Made by a program: the position numbers and the translations under genes. The notes beneath the pieces were generated by a model, which was not told where the DNA came from, did no database searches, and saw only the letters and a list, made by a program, of their open reading frames with translations. Positions 51,713-61,045 of a stretch of 64,000 bases of DNA are shown here, piece by piece. Within the stretch, counting starts at the first letter, position 1. Every line of letters starts with the position of its first letter. Source of the stretch: Epithemia pelagica (taxonomy: Eukaryota > Bacillariophyta > Bacillariophyceae > Surirellales > Surirellaceae); the NCBI GenBank assembly GCA_946965045.2, contig OX337233.1:2294001-2358000 (forward strand), in the 5' to 3' direction.

Positions 51713-52032
51713 GGTGTTATTTGGTTGGTTCAATGTTTATTTAATGTGCGGTGTGATGTGGTTTATTTAATGTGTGATGTGATGTGAACCCGGATGTACC
51801 ACGTGTGCCACGTATGTACCACGTATGTGATACCCGGATGTGTGTTGTGATGTGCGACTCCTGGAAATTTCCGTTGATTCCGACAAATTTTCGCCGAGTT
51901 TCAACAAATTTTCGCCGAATTTTCGCGATTTGACGGGAATGTGTGGCGTGTTGTGCGACCAAGGGTACCCGGATGTGCGTTGAGTTTAAGTCTTGGAAAG
52001 GTTTTGAGAGGACGGGAGTTAACTATGAGTAA

Positions 52033-52812
52033 TTAAGCTTCGGTTTCCAAATCTTCACTCTCTTCCGAATAATCAGAGTCGTTTCCAGGCTCAGATGGGG
52101 CAGCACAAGCAACAGAAGAAGGGGTATCACCTTCAGCCAAGTGGTTCTCGACCTCGGTACGCAAAGGGAAGATAGTTGCACGATGGTCCTCGATGGTATG
52201 GACCTCGTGGATGTAGGCAACGTAGTTATCTAGGCGTACAACGTTAGGAGGCAGAGGGCAAGTCGTCGCGTTCACGACGTAGATGGTATTGTAGTATCCA
52301 GTTGGGCGCTCGAAGGTTAGGAAGCGGAGGTGGACAGTACGGATGGGGTTGCCCGAGAGGGCGGCCAAGATGAGGCGAGGCCTCGGAGAACGATGAAGTT
52401 GGTCGTTCAGACGGTCAATGTCTTCTTGGTCGACGATGTGGGTCACCGATTGGAACTGGCGTTCGATCTGGGTCTCCCCACGGATGATCTCGGGATCGAA
52501 GGTCGAAGAAGTTGGTTGACGGAAGTACTTGATATGATCAGCAATCAACCGGGTGGTACGACGGGATCGAGAAGGGACGAGCCGACGAGGCGGACTCGGG
52601 GGCCGAAGCAACGGCGCAGGGATCGGGGCATGAGGCTGGGTTGGAGTCTCGAATGGGTTGCTGTTGGAACTGTCGACGGAGATGTTGACCGATGTGTTGG
52701 CTGCCTTCGGCGTCGGCACCAGTTCCTGCTGCACCAGGGTATCGGGCTGCCCGGGATGCAGGTTGGCTCGATAGATCTGTCGTACAGGAGTGATAAGCTC
52801 GTTAGTATCCAT
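52033..52812 (-). CDS. extra ORF between 5' LTR and gag of the copia element
   Basis: 259 residues, ATG 52812, starting 37 bp after the 5' LTR. The N-terminal half is Pro/Ser/Arg-rich (HAPIPAPLLRPPSPPRRLVP). The middle (IIRGETQIERQFQSVTHIV, RLNDQLHRSPRPRLILAALS) and FLTFERPTGYYNTIYVVNAT look folded. The tail is acidic (SDYSEESEDLETEA). No retroviral or host domain recognised. Copia elements normally go from LTR to gag, so this is an added gene. Its intact frame, while pol is broken, suggests it is either recently acquired or selected. Confidence 0.65.
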   Translation of the reverse strand: MDTNELITPVRQIYRANLHPGQPDTLVQQELVPTPKAANTSVNISVDSSNSNPFETPTQPHAPIPAPLLRPPSPPRRLVPSRSRRTTRLIADHIKYFRQPTSSTFDPEIIRGETQIERQFQSVTHIVDQEDIDRLNDQLHRSPRPRLILAALSGNPIRTVHLRFLTFERPTGYYNTIYVVNATTCPLPPNVVRLDNYVAYIHEVHTIEDHRATIFPLRTEVENHLAEGDTPSSVACAAPSEPGNDSDYSEESEDLETEA

Positions 52813-52848
52813 GAAACCACAAGGAAATAAGCTTTGAGACTGTTAATC

Positions 52849-53630
52849 TGTTACAATTCTTTCTGAATCGTAGGGACATTGATGCTCGGTAGAGCAGACA
52901 ATCAGGTAGGTCACCAACCGATACAAGCTTCTCAGGGTCAGAGAAGCAAGCAAGTCGTAGTCTATCAAAAGGATAGTCGGGACACAAAAGAAGATGTGAT
53001 AAATGGTGATATTGTTAGATTGTGTGTTGACACTACGATAGGTCTACGTGAAATGTTCGGTCCTGCCAAGGGTCATGTGTCATAGGTTCTTGGCGGCAAC
53101 AGGTTTGGAATAGTTGGAGTCGATTCATGTGATGTATATGACATGTATATGTGGACGGATAACATATACAGGGTCAACAGCTCTTGCTTTGGATTGGCAT
53201 AGTTGTTTTCATGGCGCGCAGCTTGTTGACAATTTGGAGATTGTGGGAATGGAAATATGGTCTCGCGTGATCGTGTGTCGTACTTGGGATACTTAGACCG
53301 TTGGGTCGGATAGATGCCGACAGCGCTCGGATGTCGCTTGGGCGCGCTCGATGATTTCGGGCGCGTACGCTTAGGGCGTTAGTATAATGTCCGAGCAACG
53401 GCCAAATTTACGTCCGTTGTAATACCGCACGACCCAGTTTAGTCTTGAGAGTGAGTTCGTCAATCTATTCTCACTTTTCATGATTTGCGAAGAAATATAG
53501 GTCGATATAGCGCAAAGCTAGGGAACATAGCTCGAAGCTAGATGGCATGATGCGATAGCACGAGGCTATGTGACATGGGGAATCGATGAGATGTAGAATC
53601 TAACCACCATAGACGGTGAGAATTCTAACA
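52849..53630 (-). repeat. 5' LTR (right copy)
   Basis: 782 bp, starting TGTTACAATTCTTTC and ending GAATTCTAACA on the plus strand. It is the upstream LTR of the minus-strand element and should contain its promoter. The primer-binding site should lie just left of 52849; the sequence there (minus strand GATTAACAGTCTCAAAGC) does not match a tRNA 3' end I recognise. Confidence 0.92.
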
Positions 53631-53635
53631 TGTAG
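53631..53635. other. target-site duplication, right copy
   Basis: TGTAG immediately after the right LTR, identical to 45243-45247. Confidence 0.9.
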
Positions 53636-54386
53636 AGAGGTAGCGCAGAATAGATCGGTAATTCGAATTGATAGTCCCTTTGGGAGAATGAAGTATAGCT
53701 TGGCTGCCTGTGATAAGAGGGACATGTGTCGATGAGATAGTAGGCGGGTATTCGTATGAGTCTGCCAATCGGTCAGCGTCTACATTGAGCTGGGCAGCAA
53801 GGGTCAGTGTTGGATATGGTCGCAGGCGATCTTGGTGGCCCCGAACATGTAGGAAACTTGGAGTTTCAGGGAATTGTTTGATAGATGTCCTAATCGATTG
53901 TTGGATATCCCAGTCTGCTTCCATCGTAGAGTAAGGGAAGTCATAGACCCATTCCAGTCGCTTTTCCACGGTATTGATCAAACTTTTGGAATCGGTATAG
54001 AAGATTAATTGTGTCGGAAGACTGAAGCCATAAGACGTCGTAAGATGAATCACAGCACGTAGCAATGCAAGCATTCCATAACTCTCCGACCTGAAGGACG
54101 AAGTAGGATAACCAGGAGCAGGACCACTTAATTGAAAAAGGCGTTGTCCAGTATCCGTGCTGCAAATACAGCCAAATTTGCCAGTGAACATAGCCGCTGA
54201 GCCATCGCTGCACAAGAAGAGGCGGACAGTCGGAGTGGTGAAACTTTGTTGGATTTGTTGAGGTGGGCAAAGGAGGACAAGTTTGGACATTAGGTGTTGA
54301 TCCCATTGTTCGAGAGAAGAGACGAAGTCGGGAAAAGTCTCTGATGGTTGATGATACATCGAATGCGAATCGCGCGACCGCTTCAT
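53631..54386 (-). pseudogene. RNase H domain of a retroelement-type ORF, cut by the copia insertion
   Basis: 252 codons from ATG 54386 to the insertion point. A type I RNase H fold is clear: LCSDGSAAMFTGKFGC (first Asp), SFRSESYGMLALLRAV (Glu), LIFYTDSKSLINTV (Asp), HVRGHQDRL and LNVDADRLAD (last His and Asp). The frame continues at 44403-45247 across the element. No reverse transcriptase precedes it within the window, so it is a 5'-truncated non-LTR element or a captured RNase H gene. It is broken by the 8.4-kb insertion and a TGA. Confidence 0.75.
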
Positions 54387-54973
54387 CAAAAGAAAAATCT
54401 ATGGAGCCTATGAGCCTTGTGTGGTTGTGACGACTTGATCAATCACAATGGCGGAGTAGCAACGATTCTTTTGAATTGCGGAGCTTTTGTTGTTGTGGTT
54501 ATTGGAACAGAATTGGCAGCTCGTTATGTCATAGTGTGGCCCAACACGGCTCCGCGAAAAAACTTGTCCCTATTGTAGCTAGCAGTGCTTCCGACCTCCG
54601 ACAGCAACTAAAGTACCATCAAGGATATCATCTCCTCCATCGTAGCCTGAGGTTCCCGCATTCAGGCTCATGCAGAATGAAGATGCGTAAAAGAATATTT
54701 GAGGCCCCATTGTCGCTGCATCGCCAAACAAAATGAGATCGGTCGTGGATCTTCCAAGATGCATCCGTTCCACGAGACGTGGGGGGCTTTGGGGGGGCTT
54801 CCGAATTCCAAAGATGCGTGGGTCCTGATTCCTGATGCAAGAGGTGCGCCGACCTCACGAACCTCTAAGCCACAAGAACGTCGCCAACCAACAGTTCCAT
54901 TGCTCAAATACAAATACACGTCTTGAGTCCTGCAAAAGTCTTCATTCCTCGAGAAAGAGGATACCGCAATAGC
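54387..54973. other. intergenic region
   Basis: Between the RNase H relic and the RING-protein gene. Frames on both strands here are short and without domains. It should contain the promoter of the RING gene. Confidence 0.35.
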
Positions 54974-56422
54974 ATGGGCCAACGTGCCTCATCATGCTGC
55001 CTTCCCCGTGCAGATGGAAGGACAGGAAAGTCCTCCCAAACAAGTTTTCAACAGAAGCAGCAGCATGGCGTCCAAGACAATGAACAGTCTGATGCCGACG
55101 AAGGACAACTATTGGCGCAGTTGCCGATACTTCCAGATTCGTGGGAGGCACAAATTCAAGTGGAGCAATTTTCCAAACAGGACCGAGTGTTTTTGCAATG
55201 CCCCATATTGCCAGAATTCACGCCCATTCGAACCTTTGTGGGACGCTATCGACACACAAATGAGTGGTTTCTTTGTCGAATTCGAAGTTACGATTGTGAT
55301 GGAAGTTTCTCCGTTGTGTGGGAAGATGGGACAATGCAAATGGGTACCAAGGCCGTGGAAGAATTGAAACGCATGTCCAACGAGTGGTCACGACGAGTCG
55401 ATCAACAAATCGAGATGAGGCAAAACAGAGTGACTGAGCCCGATATTGTAATGAACAATTCATCTCCCAGCATGGAGGAAGAATCAGCCCTTCGACCTGT
55501 GGTTGAACCGCCGACTCACAATGGCTTTACCGTTTGGGAGGCGGCAAAGAAGGGTGACATGGAGACTGTCTTGGCTCTCATTGATCGAGGAGACGCAACG
55601 CCGAATACTGTTGAAATTCTGAGCTGCTAAGGCCGTGGTGGAGAGGAACAAGCAGGTCGGAGTTCGCTGTATTGGGCCTGCTTCGGGGGTCACGTCGAGC
55701 TGGTCAGAGAATTGTTGGCACGTGGTGGGGTTGATGCCGACGGAGCTGCCTATCTCGCTGTCACGAGTCGAGAGCGGGCTAACGATGATCGTGATTTAAT
55801 GTTTGATCCTGACACCAATACCTTTAGTGATTGGGTCGACTATCCGACCACTGAAACCGCTGATACCACAGATGAAGAAAGTCGGGATGAAGATGAGAAC
55901 GAGAATGATGATGGGGGCGAAGACACTGCTATAGAGGTTGATGAACGCGGTGAAGCATCTGTTGTTGACTTGGTAGAGGGTAAGGAAAAGAGACGACAGA
56001 AGAGAAGCACGTCACGCAAGCAACAAGATGATGCAGCATTGATTCGTGCCATGTTGGCTGCGTCTTCTGTGACACCAGCGAAGAGACGTCGAAATATGGA
56101 TTCAATGCGACAACGTCTTCCACAGCGGTTGTATAATGCAACTGCTCAAAGCGAAATTCAAGACTACTCGGAATGCATTGTATGTCTCAATCAGACATCG
56201 TCGCGCTCTCATTCCAAACTTTTGGTCAACGACGACGATCCACTAACCCGAAAGGAAGAAAATCGACAGGTAGCAGATCAAGAAACAGTATCGCTCTCGA
56301 TTGCGGTCCCTTGTGGTCACATATGTGCATGTCAATCATGCTTGGAATTGATTCGGAAACGTGGCGATGGTTGTCCGATTTGTCGAGCTGCCATCTCTGC
56401 GATTGTTCCTCATCGAACTTGA
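54974..56422 (+). pseudogene. ankyrin-RING E3 ligase-like gene with one in-frame TAA
   Basis: A single frame of 482 codons from ATG 54974, interrupted only by TAA at 55628-55630. MGQRASSCC at the N-terminus is a strong dual-acylation signal (Gly2 myristoylation, Cys palmitoylation), implying membrane anchoring. Residues about 80-130 look like a Tudor/chromo-type beta barrel (FVGRYRHTNEWFLCRIRSYD, FSVVWEDGT). Ankyrin repeats span the stop: VWEAAKKGDMETVLALIDRG before it, LYWACFGGHVELVRELLARG after it. An acidic region follows, then a RING finger with CIVC, CGHICACQSC and CPIC. A 78-nt in-frame GT-AG segment (55554-55631) could remove the stop but would also delete ankyrin sequence. Otherwise a recent nonsense mutation or sequencing error. 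Confidence 0.7.
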
Positions 56423-56812
56423 GCAGTAGTTCTGTCGGTTCTGCTCGTCCAACATCGATATTCTAGATTTTATATATATTGTTTGTATTAAGGTATCAGT
56501 TTCGCAACAACTCTATTCTCGGTGATCCTGGCAATGATCACACATATCCGGTCCCGAGACACCGCCAACTTCTCGGATAGTCCTTCCTGGGTAACTTTTA
56601 ACTCTTACATTACGTGCGGGTTGTCCTGGACAAAAGAGTAATACCAGCCTGTTTCAAACGACTTCCTTGGTCATTGAACTAAATATGAGTACGGAATGGG
56701 ATCAGTGAACAGTTCAATGCGTGAAAGTGGCGGGATAACTCTGGTCGCTTATCGATCGCTTTAATACAGAAGATCTCTTGGCATCAACATTGATCATGGT
56801 CGGAACCACACC
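56423..56812. other. intergenic region
   Basis: 390 bp between the RING gene and the plastid-targeted gene, both on the plus strand. An AT-rich run (TTTTATATATATTG) near 56468 lies just after the RING gene, perhaps part of its 3' UTR. No other feature. Confidence 0.35.
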
Positions 56813-57580
56813 ATGACGGCAATGGGCCTAATCTCCATCTTCCTTATAGCTACTGTTGCTTGCTCCTATGCCACCGTCACAACCGTTGCTTTCACTCACT
56901 CAATCGCTGCCACTCGAGGTCACTCAAACTCGGTAGCAAATAGAGAATCCGTGCATGCCGATCGCTTTCGTTTCTATGCCATTCCATCGGCAGCTGAAGT
57001 CCGTTCAGGTCGATCTTTTCCCTCGCTGTTGAGAACCCAAAACAACGATGATGAAGTACATCCAGACTATTCAAATGAGGAAACTCTTTTAAAGATTCAT
57101 CTCATGACTCGGTCGGGTGTGTCTGTCGACGATGCGATGGAAGCTTTGTCAAAGTTCTGTCAATCATTTCCCTTTGCCGCAGTTTTGCCGGTCCAGCCTA
57201 TGCAGTACTTGCCCACAAAGGATCATGGAGTAGAGATTAAGTTTTTGCGCAAAAAGACGAGTACCAAAAGTGGAGTTGATGGGGGTATCCGCTTTTTCCT
57301 GAGTAAGATTTCTCACGACGACGACGATGTCTCAACGCACGAGGCACTACAGAGCAGAAATGTTTCGGACGATGCCAACTACGGAGTGATAGAAATTGTG
57401 GCCAAACGCAATTCTCTGGGCCAGACAGTTGCCAAAATCATGTCCGAGAAGCTGGTCATAACCGCTTTCACTAAGGCTCTGGTTCAAATGGATGACACAG
57501 CATCGGCACCAACGTCCTCCTCCCGCTCTTCGTTGGAAGGGAAAGTGTCTGTCACATCCATCTTTCACAAATGGATGTAA
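56813..57580 (+). CDS. plastid-targeted protein of unknown function
   Basis: 255 residues, single exon. The N-terminus is a signal peptide (MGLISIFLIATVACSYATVT) whose predicted cleavage leaves Phe first (VA-FTHS), the ASAFAP-like signal for crossing the complex plastid membranes in diatoms. A Ser/Arg-rich transit-like stretch follows. The mature part is mixed: a helical LKIHLMTRSGVSVDDAMEAL, then FAAVLPVQPMQYLPTKDHGV and VIEIVAKRNSLGQTVAKIMSEKLV. No known domain. Probably a stromal protein. Confidence 0.6.
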   Translation: MTAMGLISIFLIATVACSYATVTTVAFTHSIAATRGHSNSVANRESVHADRFRFYAIPSAAEVRSGRSFPSLLRTQNNDDEVHPDYSNEETLLKIHLMTRSGVSVDDAMEALSKFCQSFPFAAVLPVQPMQYLPTKDHGVEIKFLRKKTSTKSGVDGGIRFFLSKISHDDDDVSTHEALQSRNVSDDANYGVIEIVAKRNSLGQTVAKIMSEKLVITAFTKALVQMDDTASAPTSSSRSSLEGKVSVTSIFHKWM

Positions 57581-57740
57581 CCTTCATTATTTACGCTGAC
57601 GCGCAAGTCGCTCTTGAAATAGCTACTATGGACAAAGCACACCTAGTAAAAGAGGTTTTGGAGTCGTCGGTCGATTCATGCCATGCTCTTTCCAGTTTAA
57701 TAATGATACCATGTTCCAATCACTGTTCAAATGGGGCATT

Positions 57741-58025
57741 TCATGGAGCTTCCGCCATTGCTTTTCGCAAACGTCCAATTGTTGACCGTACCGTGACGGC
57801 AGCCGGTGTACTGAGTGTGTAGGCGCCACCTGCAATGACCTTTCGGCATGATTTGCATTCCCAAATACCGACACAGGTCCGCTTCACATTGTCCTTTCCA
57901 CAAAATACACATCGGTATGTACTGTGTTGAGACACTTCGATCTTCCGAAGCAATTTTCGCAAAGTGGAACCGTAGCGTGTTCCGTACTTTCCTGTGATTC
58001 CAACTTTCTTGGTGCGCTTTCCCAT
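57741..58025 (-). CDS. RPL37A: 60S ribosomal protein eL43 (L37a)
   Basis: 94 residues matching eL43 closely from [19 protein letters not shown] to the end. The four-Cys zinc site is CVFCGK (first pair) and CKSC (second pair), the spacing found in eL43. It is a structural protein of the large ribosomal subunit. Single-exon coding region; any intron would be in the 5' UTR. It converges with the plastid-targeted gene, with stops 160 bp apart. Confidence 0.96.
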   Translation of the reverse strand: MGKRTKKVGITGKYGTRYGSTLRKLLRKIEVSQHSTYRCVFCGKDNVKRTCVGIWECKSCRKVIAGGAYTLSTPAAVTVRSTIGRLRKAMAEAP

Positions 58026-59400
58026 AGTTCGGTTCTATTGTGAGGTTACCTGAAAGCAATGCGTAAAACTCTTTAATGAGACATCGATCGTTACATATAT
58101 CCTTCGTATTGTTTTCACCTTACCCTTTTCCACTCGAGCGAAGTTGCAATACCCCCTTGGCAGCTCGTCGTTCCCAAAGTCCCCCGGAGATGAAAGAGAA
58201 ATAATAGTAACATGAAAAGAGGTAAAAGTTTTAGTCGTCGTAAAGTCGCACCAAAATGAAGGATTTTTTGGTTTAGTACATTATGCGTTATCTATAATAT
58301 TGTACACACCCGAAAAGAAGATACTGTGTCGCAGTTCGCAAGATTCGTCATGGGAAAATGAGCGTTGGACTGTGGGACTGTCTGTTGACTGTTTGAACTT
58401 TGAACTGTTCTGACGGCTGGCTGTGGACTGAGGATTCGTGGACGACAAGGAAACGGAATCGCATATAATTTCTAGCGTCTTCTGAATGATAATGACAATA
58501 GACTCATTTGATAAATATTTTCCTGGAACACTTGGGTTTCGTGACTCACCCTTTGCACGCGTAAGTTTTTTCAGTTGTGCGGACGCAGTTGCACCCCGGC
58601 GCGGGAGAAAGATACGACGTTCTCATCCAGGTGGAGTGCTTACGTGTACGTATTACTACCGATAGGCCTATGTTGACCCGGCCGTTCGGCTGTCCCAAAG
58701 AAGTCTCACGCTAGGGAAGAAGCTTCTCCGGGTGATTTGTGTGGCGACATCATTCAATTATTGCCCCTCTCACGCTCGGGGACCGCAACCGCACACTTTC
58801 ACTGCCTTCCCACAAACAAATCGCCTAGCGGCACCTTTTTCGAGGCCTCGTCAGCCCTTTTCCCCTTCCACCGATCATTTTCATCACGAGAGAAGTTGTT
58901 GAACGGTCTGTTGGGGAGGAGGAAAGAGCTTGGTGGAGGGCCCGAAGCAAGGGATTTTAGATGGTTTGGAGTGCTAAGTGGAATAATGTCGCAGTTACCG
59001 CCATATTCCACCTTCAGGACGGATGCAAAGGTCAGTGGGAATTCTTTGAACTTTCCATTCCGAGAAGATTCTTGAGTTTACCGAAGCTCAGGGAGCATCG
59101 GAGAGCGCAGTATCTCCTGTCGTTTGTTGATGAATCGTTCCTGGATAGATTATGAAAGGAGGATGCGGAACTCCATCAAACGTGGTGGACGAGGCATGGA
59201 ACGACTGTCTACAGTCAACAGAGCAATCTTAAGTCCTTAGGAACTAGAATCAAGAAATGTTCTCAGTGTTCCGTCCAGCAGACATTGTTGTCCTTTTCGC
59301 TGTATTGAAAACATATGGGATAGATTGATTGAATATATGACTCTCACGTTAATGTTCCTTGTTTCGGTGCAGCAAATGATGTTTCCACAGGCGACTTCTC
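58026..59400. other. 1.4-kb intergenic region
   Basis: Between the eL43 gene (minus) and the Cys/His-repeat gene (plus). Plus-strand frames such as 58737-59075 are low in support. A run of related short words (GGACTGTGGGACTGTCTGTTGACTG) near 58370-58395 is simple sequence. It should include long 5' leader exons or promoters of both genes. Confidence 0.35.
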
Positions 59401-60815
59401 ATGGGGTAAGTTGGACCTTCGGACTTCGTGGAGCTGAAGTTGTTCAGATTCTCTTACGCACTTTGCTGTTATACTTGTCCCGTCTCCAATAGAACATATT
59501 GACTTTCAGACCACCTGGATTTAAGCAAACCCTGAATGTCAAGTTTCCGGACTCAAGATTAGCAGTATGTGAGAAGTGCAAGAAGAATTTCAAGACCAAG
59601 GATATGTGCCGCGTACGAAATGGCCATACAGATCCACCATGGACAACAGCCTATGTTTGCATAACGGTCGATGATTCTTGTATCGGCGAAGACGGAAATT
59701 TCATTGATAAGCCAATGACACTCCGAATGGTAACATGGCGACCTTTTGCAGTGCGGAAACCCTTCCACCAAAAAACGCCTGTTTGTGCCGCGTGTAAACG
59801 AACTAACAGAACCAGATCTTTCTGCAGAGAGAGACATAAGCACCGGCAGCTTCCATGGTGTACCGTGTATGTGCTCCTCTCTGCCCTTGACCAAGCTGAT
59901 CCAGCAACTGTTGTGGCCGGAGCTTCGAAACCCGTGGTTGAGGAGGATCAGAAAGTGTCCCCAGGGTCTCAGACCGGTGACGATCTGAAAGATGACTCCA
60001 AAGCCGACCAAGACAAGGACGACTCAGCATCGGACTCGCAATCAAACAGTGTGAAGCCGACAGGGAAACCTCCGAACGGCAAAAGGAGCGTAGCTGATAC
60101 CGCGTCTGCTTCTTCTGAGACAATATCAAGCGATGTGGATGATGCTGGTGATGATATCAACGAAATCGCTGAAAGTCGAACATTTCTTGCAAAGATTAAC
60201 TGTCGAGGGTGTTCAATTCATTGGCTTGATTTGGCTGATGTTGATGATAGTTCTCCTTCTTACGCTTCTCCGGATGGGGCTGGTGCGTTCTCCGCGGCAC
60301 TGATGACTCCACCACAAATCGATCCGAGTGCTGCGCAAGCGCACTACTACGCACATGCTCATTTTGCTCAGCAACAACATCAAAATGCACTGCAGTCTCA
60401 GCAGCAATACTTTTTCCAAATGCAACAACGCCAACATCAACAATATGCGCAGTGGCAGCAGCAATATGCGCAACAAATCGCACAAGCCGGTGCTGAACAA
60501 GGTACTGCAATGACTGCGGGAGATGCAGCCGCTGCCGCATCGCAGCAACGACGTCAAGGGGGTAATGACGCCGTTTCGCCGACAGCCGTAGTGACCGCCA
60601 GTCCACCGACTCTGCAGCATCAACAGTCCCAGCCTCTTGCCTGGGCTTCGTATTTTGCAGCACCATCTACTGGATTCTACTCACCACCGTCTCTTACTGC
60701 CGATTTATCCAACCAGGGACCTCATGATCCCTCACATTTATCAACTCATCAGCACCAACATCCTGGGGGAAATTCTGAAGAAGAGCCTGAAGCCAAGCGC
60801 AAGAGAATTGTATAG
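59401..60815 (+). CDS. Q-rich protein with a duplicated Cys/His motif
   Basis: The main exon starts after the acceptor TTTCAG at 59510 and runs to 60815. The upstream frame has no ATG, so a 5' exon is needed. The simplest model uses ATG 59401 with a 5-nt exon (ATGGG) and a 104-bp intron (59406-59509); this 5' end is uncertain. Two copies of a motif follow: VCEKCKKNFKTKDMCRVRNG-HTDPPW and VCAACKRTNRTRSFCRERHK-HRQLPW, i.e. CxxC, then Cys-Arg about ten residues on, His, Pro-Trp, each likely binding zinc. The rest is disordered: Ser/Asp-rich, then Gln/His-rich (HAHFAQQQHQNALQSQQQYF), ending in a basic KRKRIV nuclear-type signal. A regulatory or nucleic-acid-binding role is inferred. Confidence 0.65.
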
Positions 60816-61045
60816 ATTCCCATTCACGCAATGACAGAGTCTTTCATGTGCTATACGGCTATCGCTATCACCGATATTTTGAGAAGAGAAATGATCGAGG
60901 CATAAAGGTTGCAATTCTTCATCCAAGACATAAAATACAATACAACAGCGTGTTCCAGATACACACTTTCCAAATACACCTTTCCAGATAAACACATATA
61001 AACAAAGCCATATCATTTTTCAGTTAATTGTCATGTCGATAAGGT

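Larger units (their letters stand above)
45248..53630 (-). mobile_element. complete Ty1/copia LTR retrotransposon, CoDi-like, minus strand
   Basis: 8383 bp, bounded by two LTRs (783 and 782 bp) and a 5-bp TGTAG duplication. LTR ends are TGTTA...TAACA. Read on the minus strand the order is 5' LTR, an extra 259-codon ORF, a small gag-like ORF, gag-protease-integrase, reverse transcriptase, RNase H, polypurine tract, 3' LTR. Integrase before reverse transcriptase defines the copia group, and the integrase/RT sequence style matches diatom CoDi elements. By eye the LTRs differ at only about five positions, suggesting a recent insertion, yet pol carries two in-frame stops and two single-base frameshifts. 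It interrupts an older RNase H relic. Confidence 0.93.

Noticed and set aside
53925-54386. Cellular RNase H gene
   Set aside because: The downstream joined frame matches retroelement-type C-terminal sequence and the locus is broken, so a mobile-element origin is more likely; not fully excluded.
33403-56422. Reassigned stop codon in this genome
   Set aside because: TAG, TAA and TGA each appear once or twice inside damaged frames, and all three also end intact conserved genes (TAA for ubiquitin-eL40, for example), so no single codon is reassigned.
58737-59075. 112-codon plus-strand frame
   Set aside because: No ATG context, domain or splice evidence; Ser/Pro/Phe-rich composition of non-coding type.
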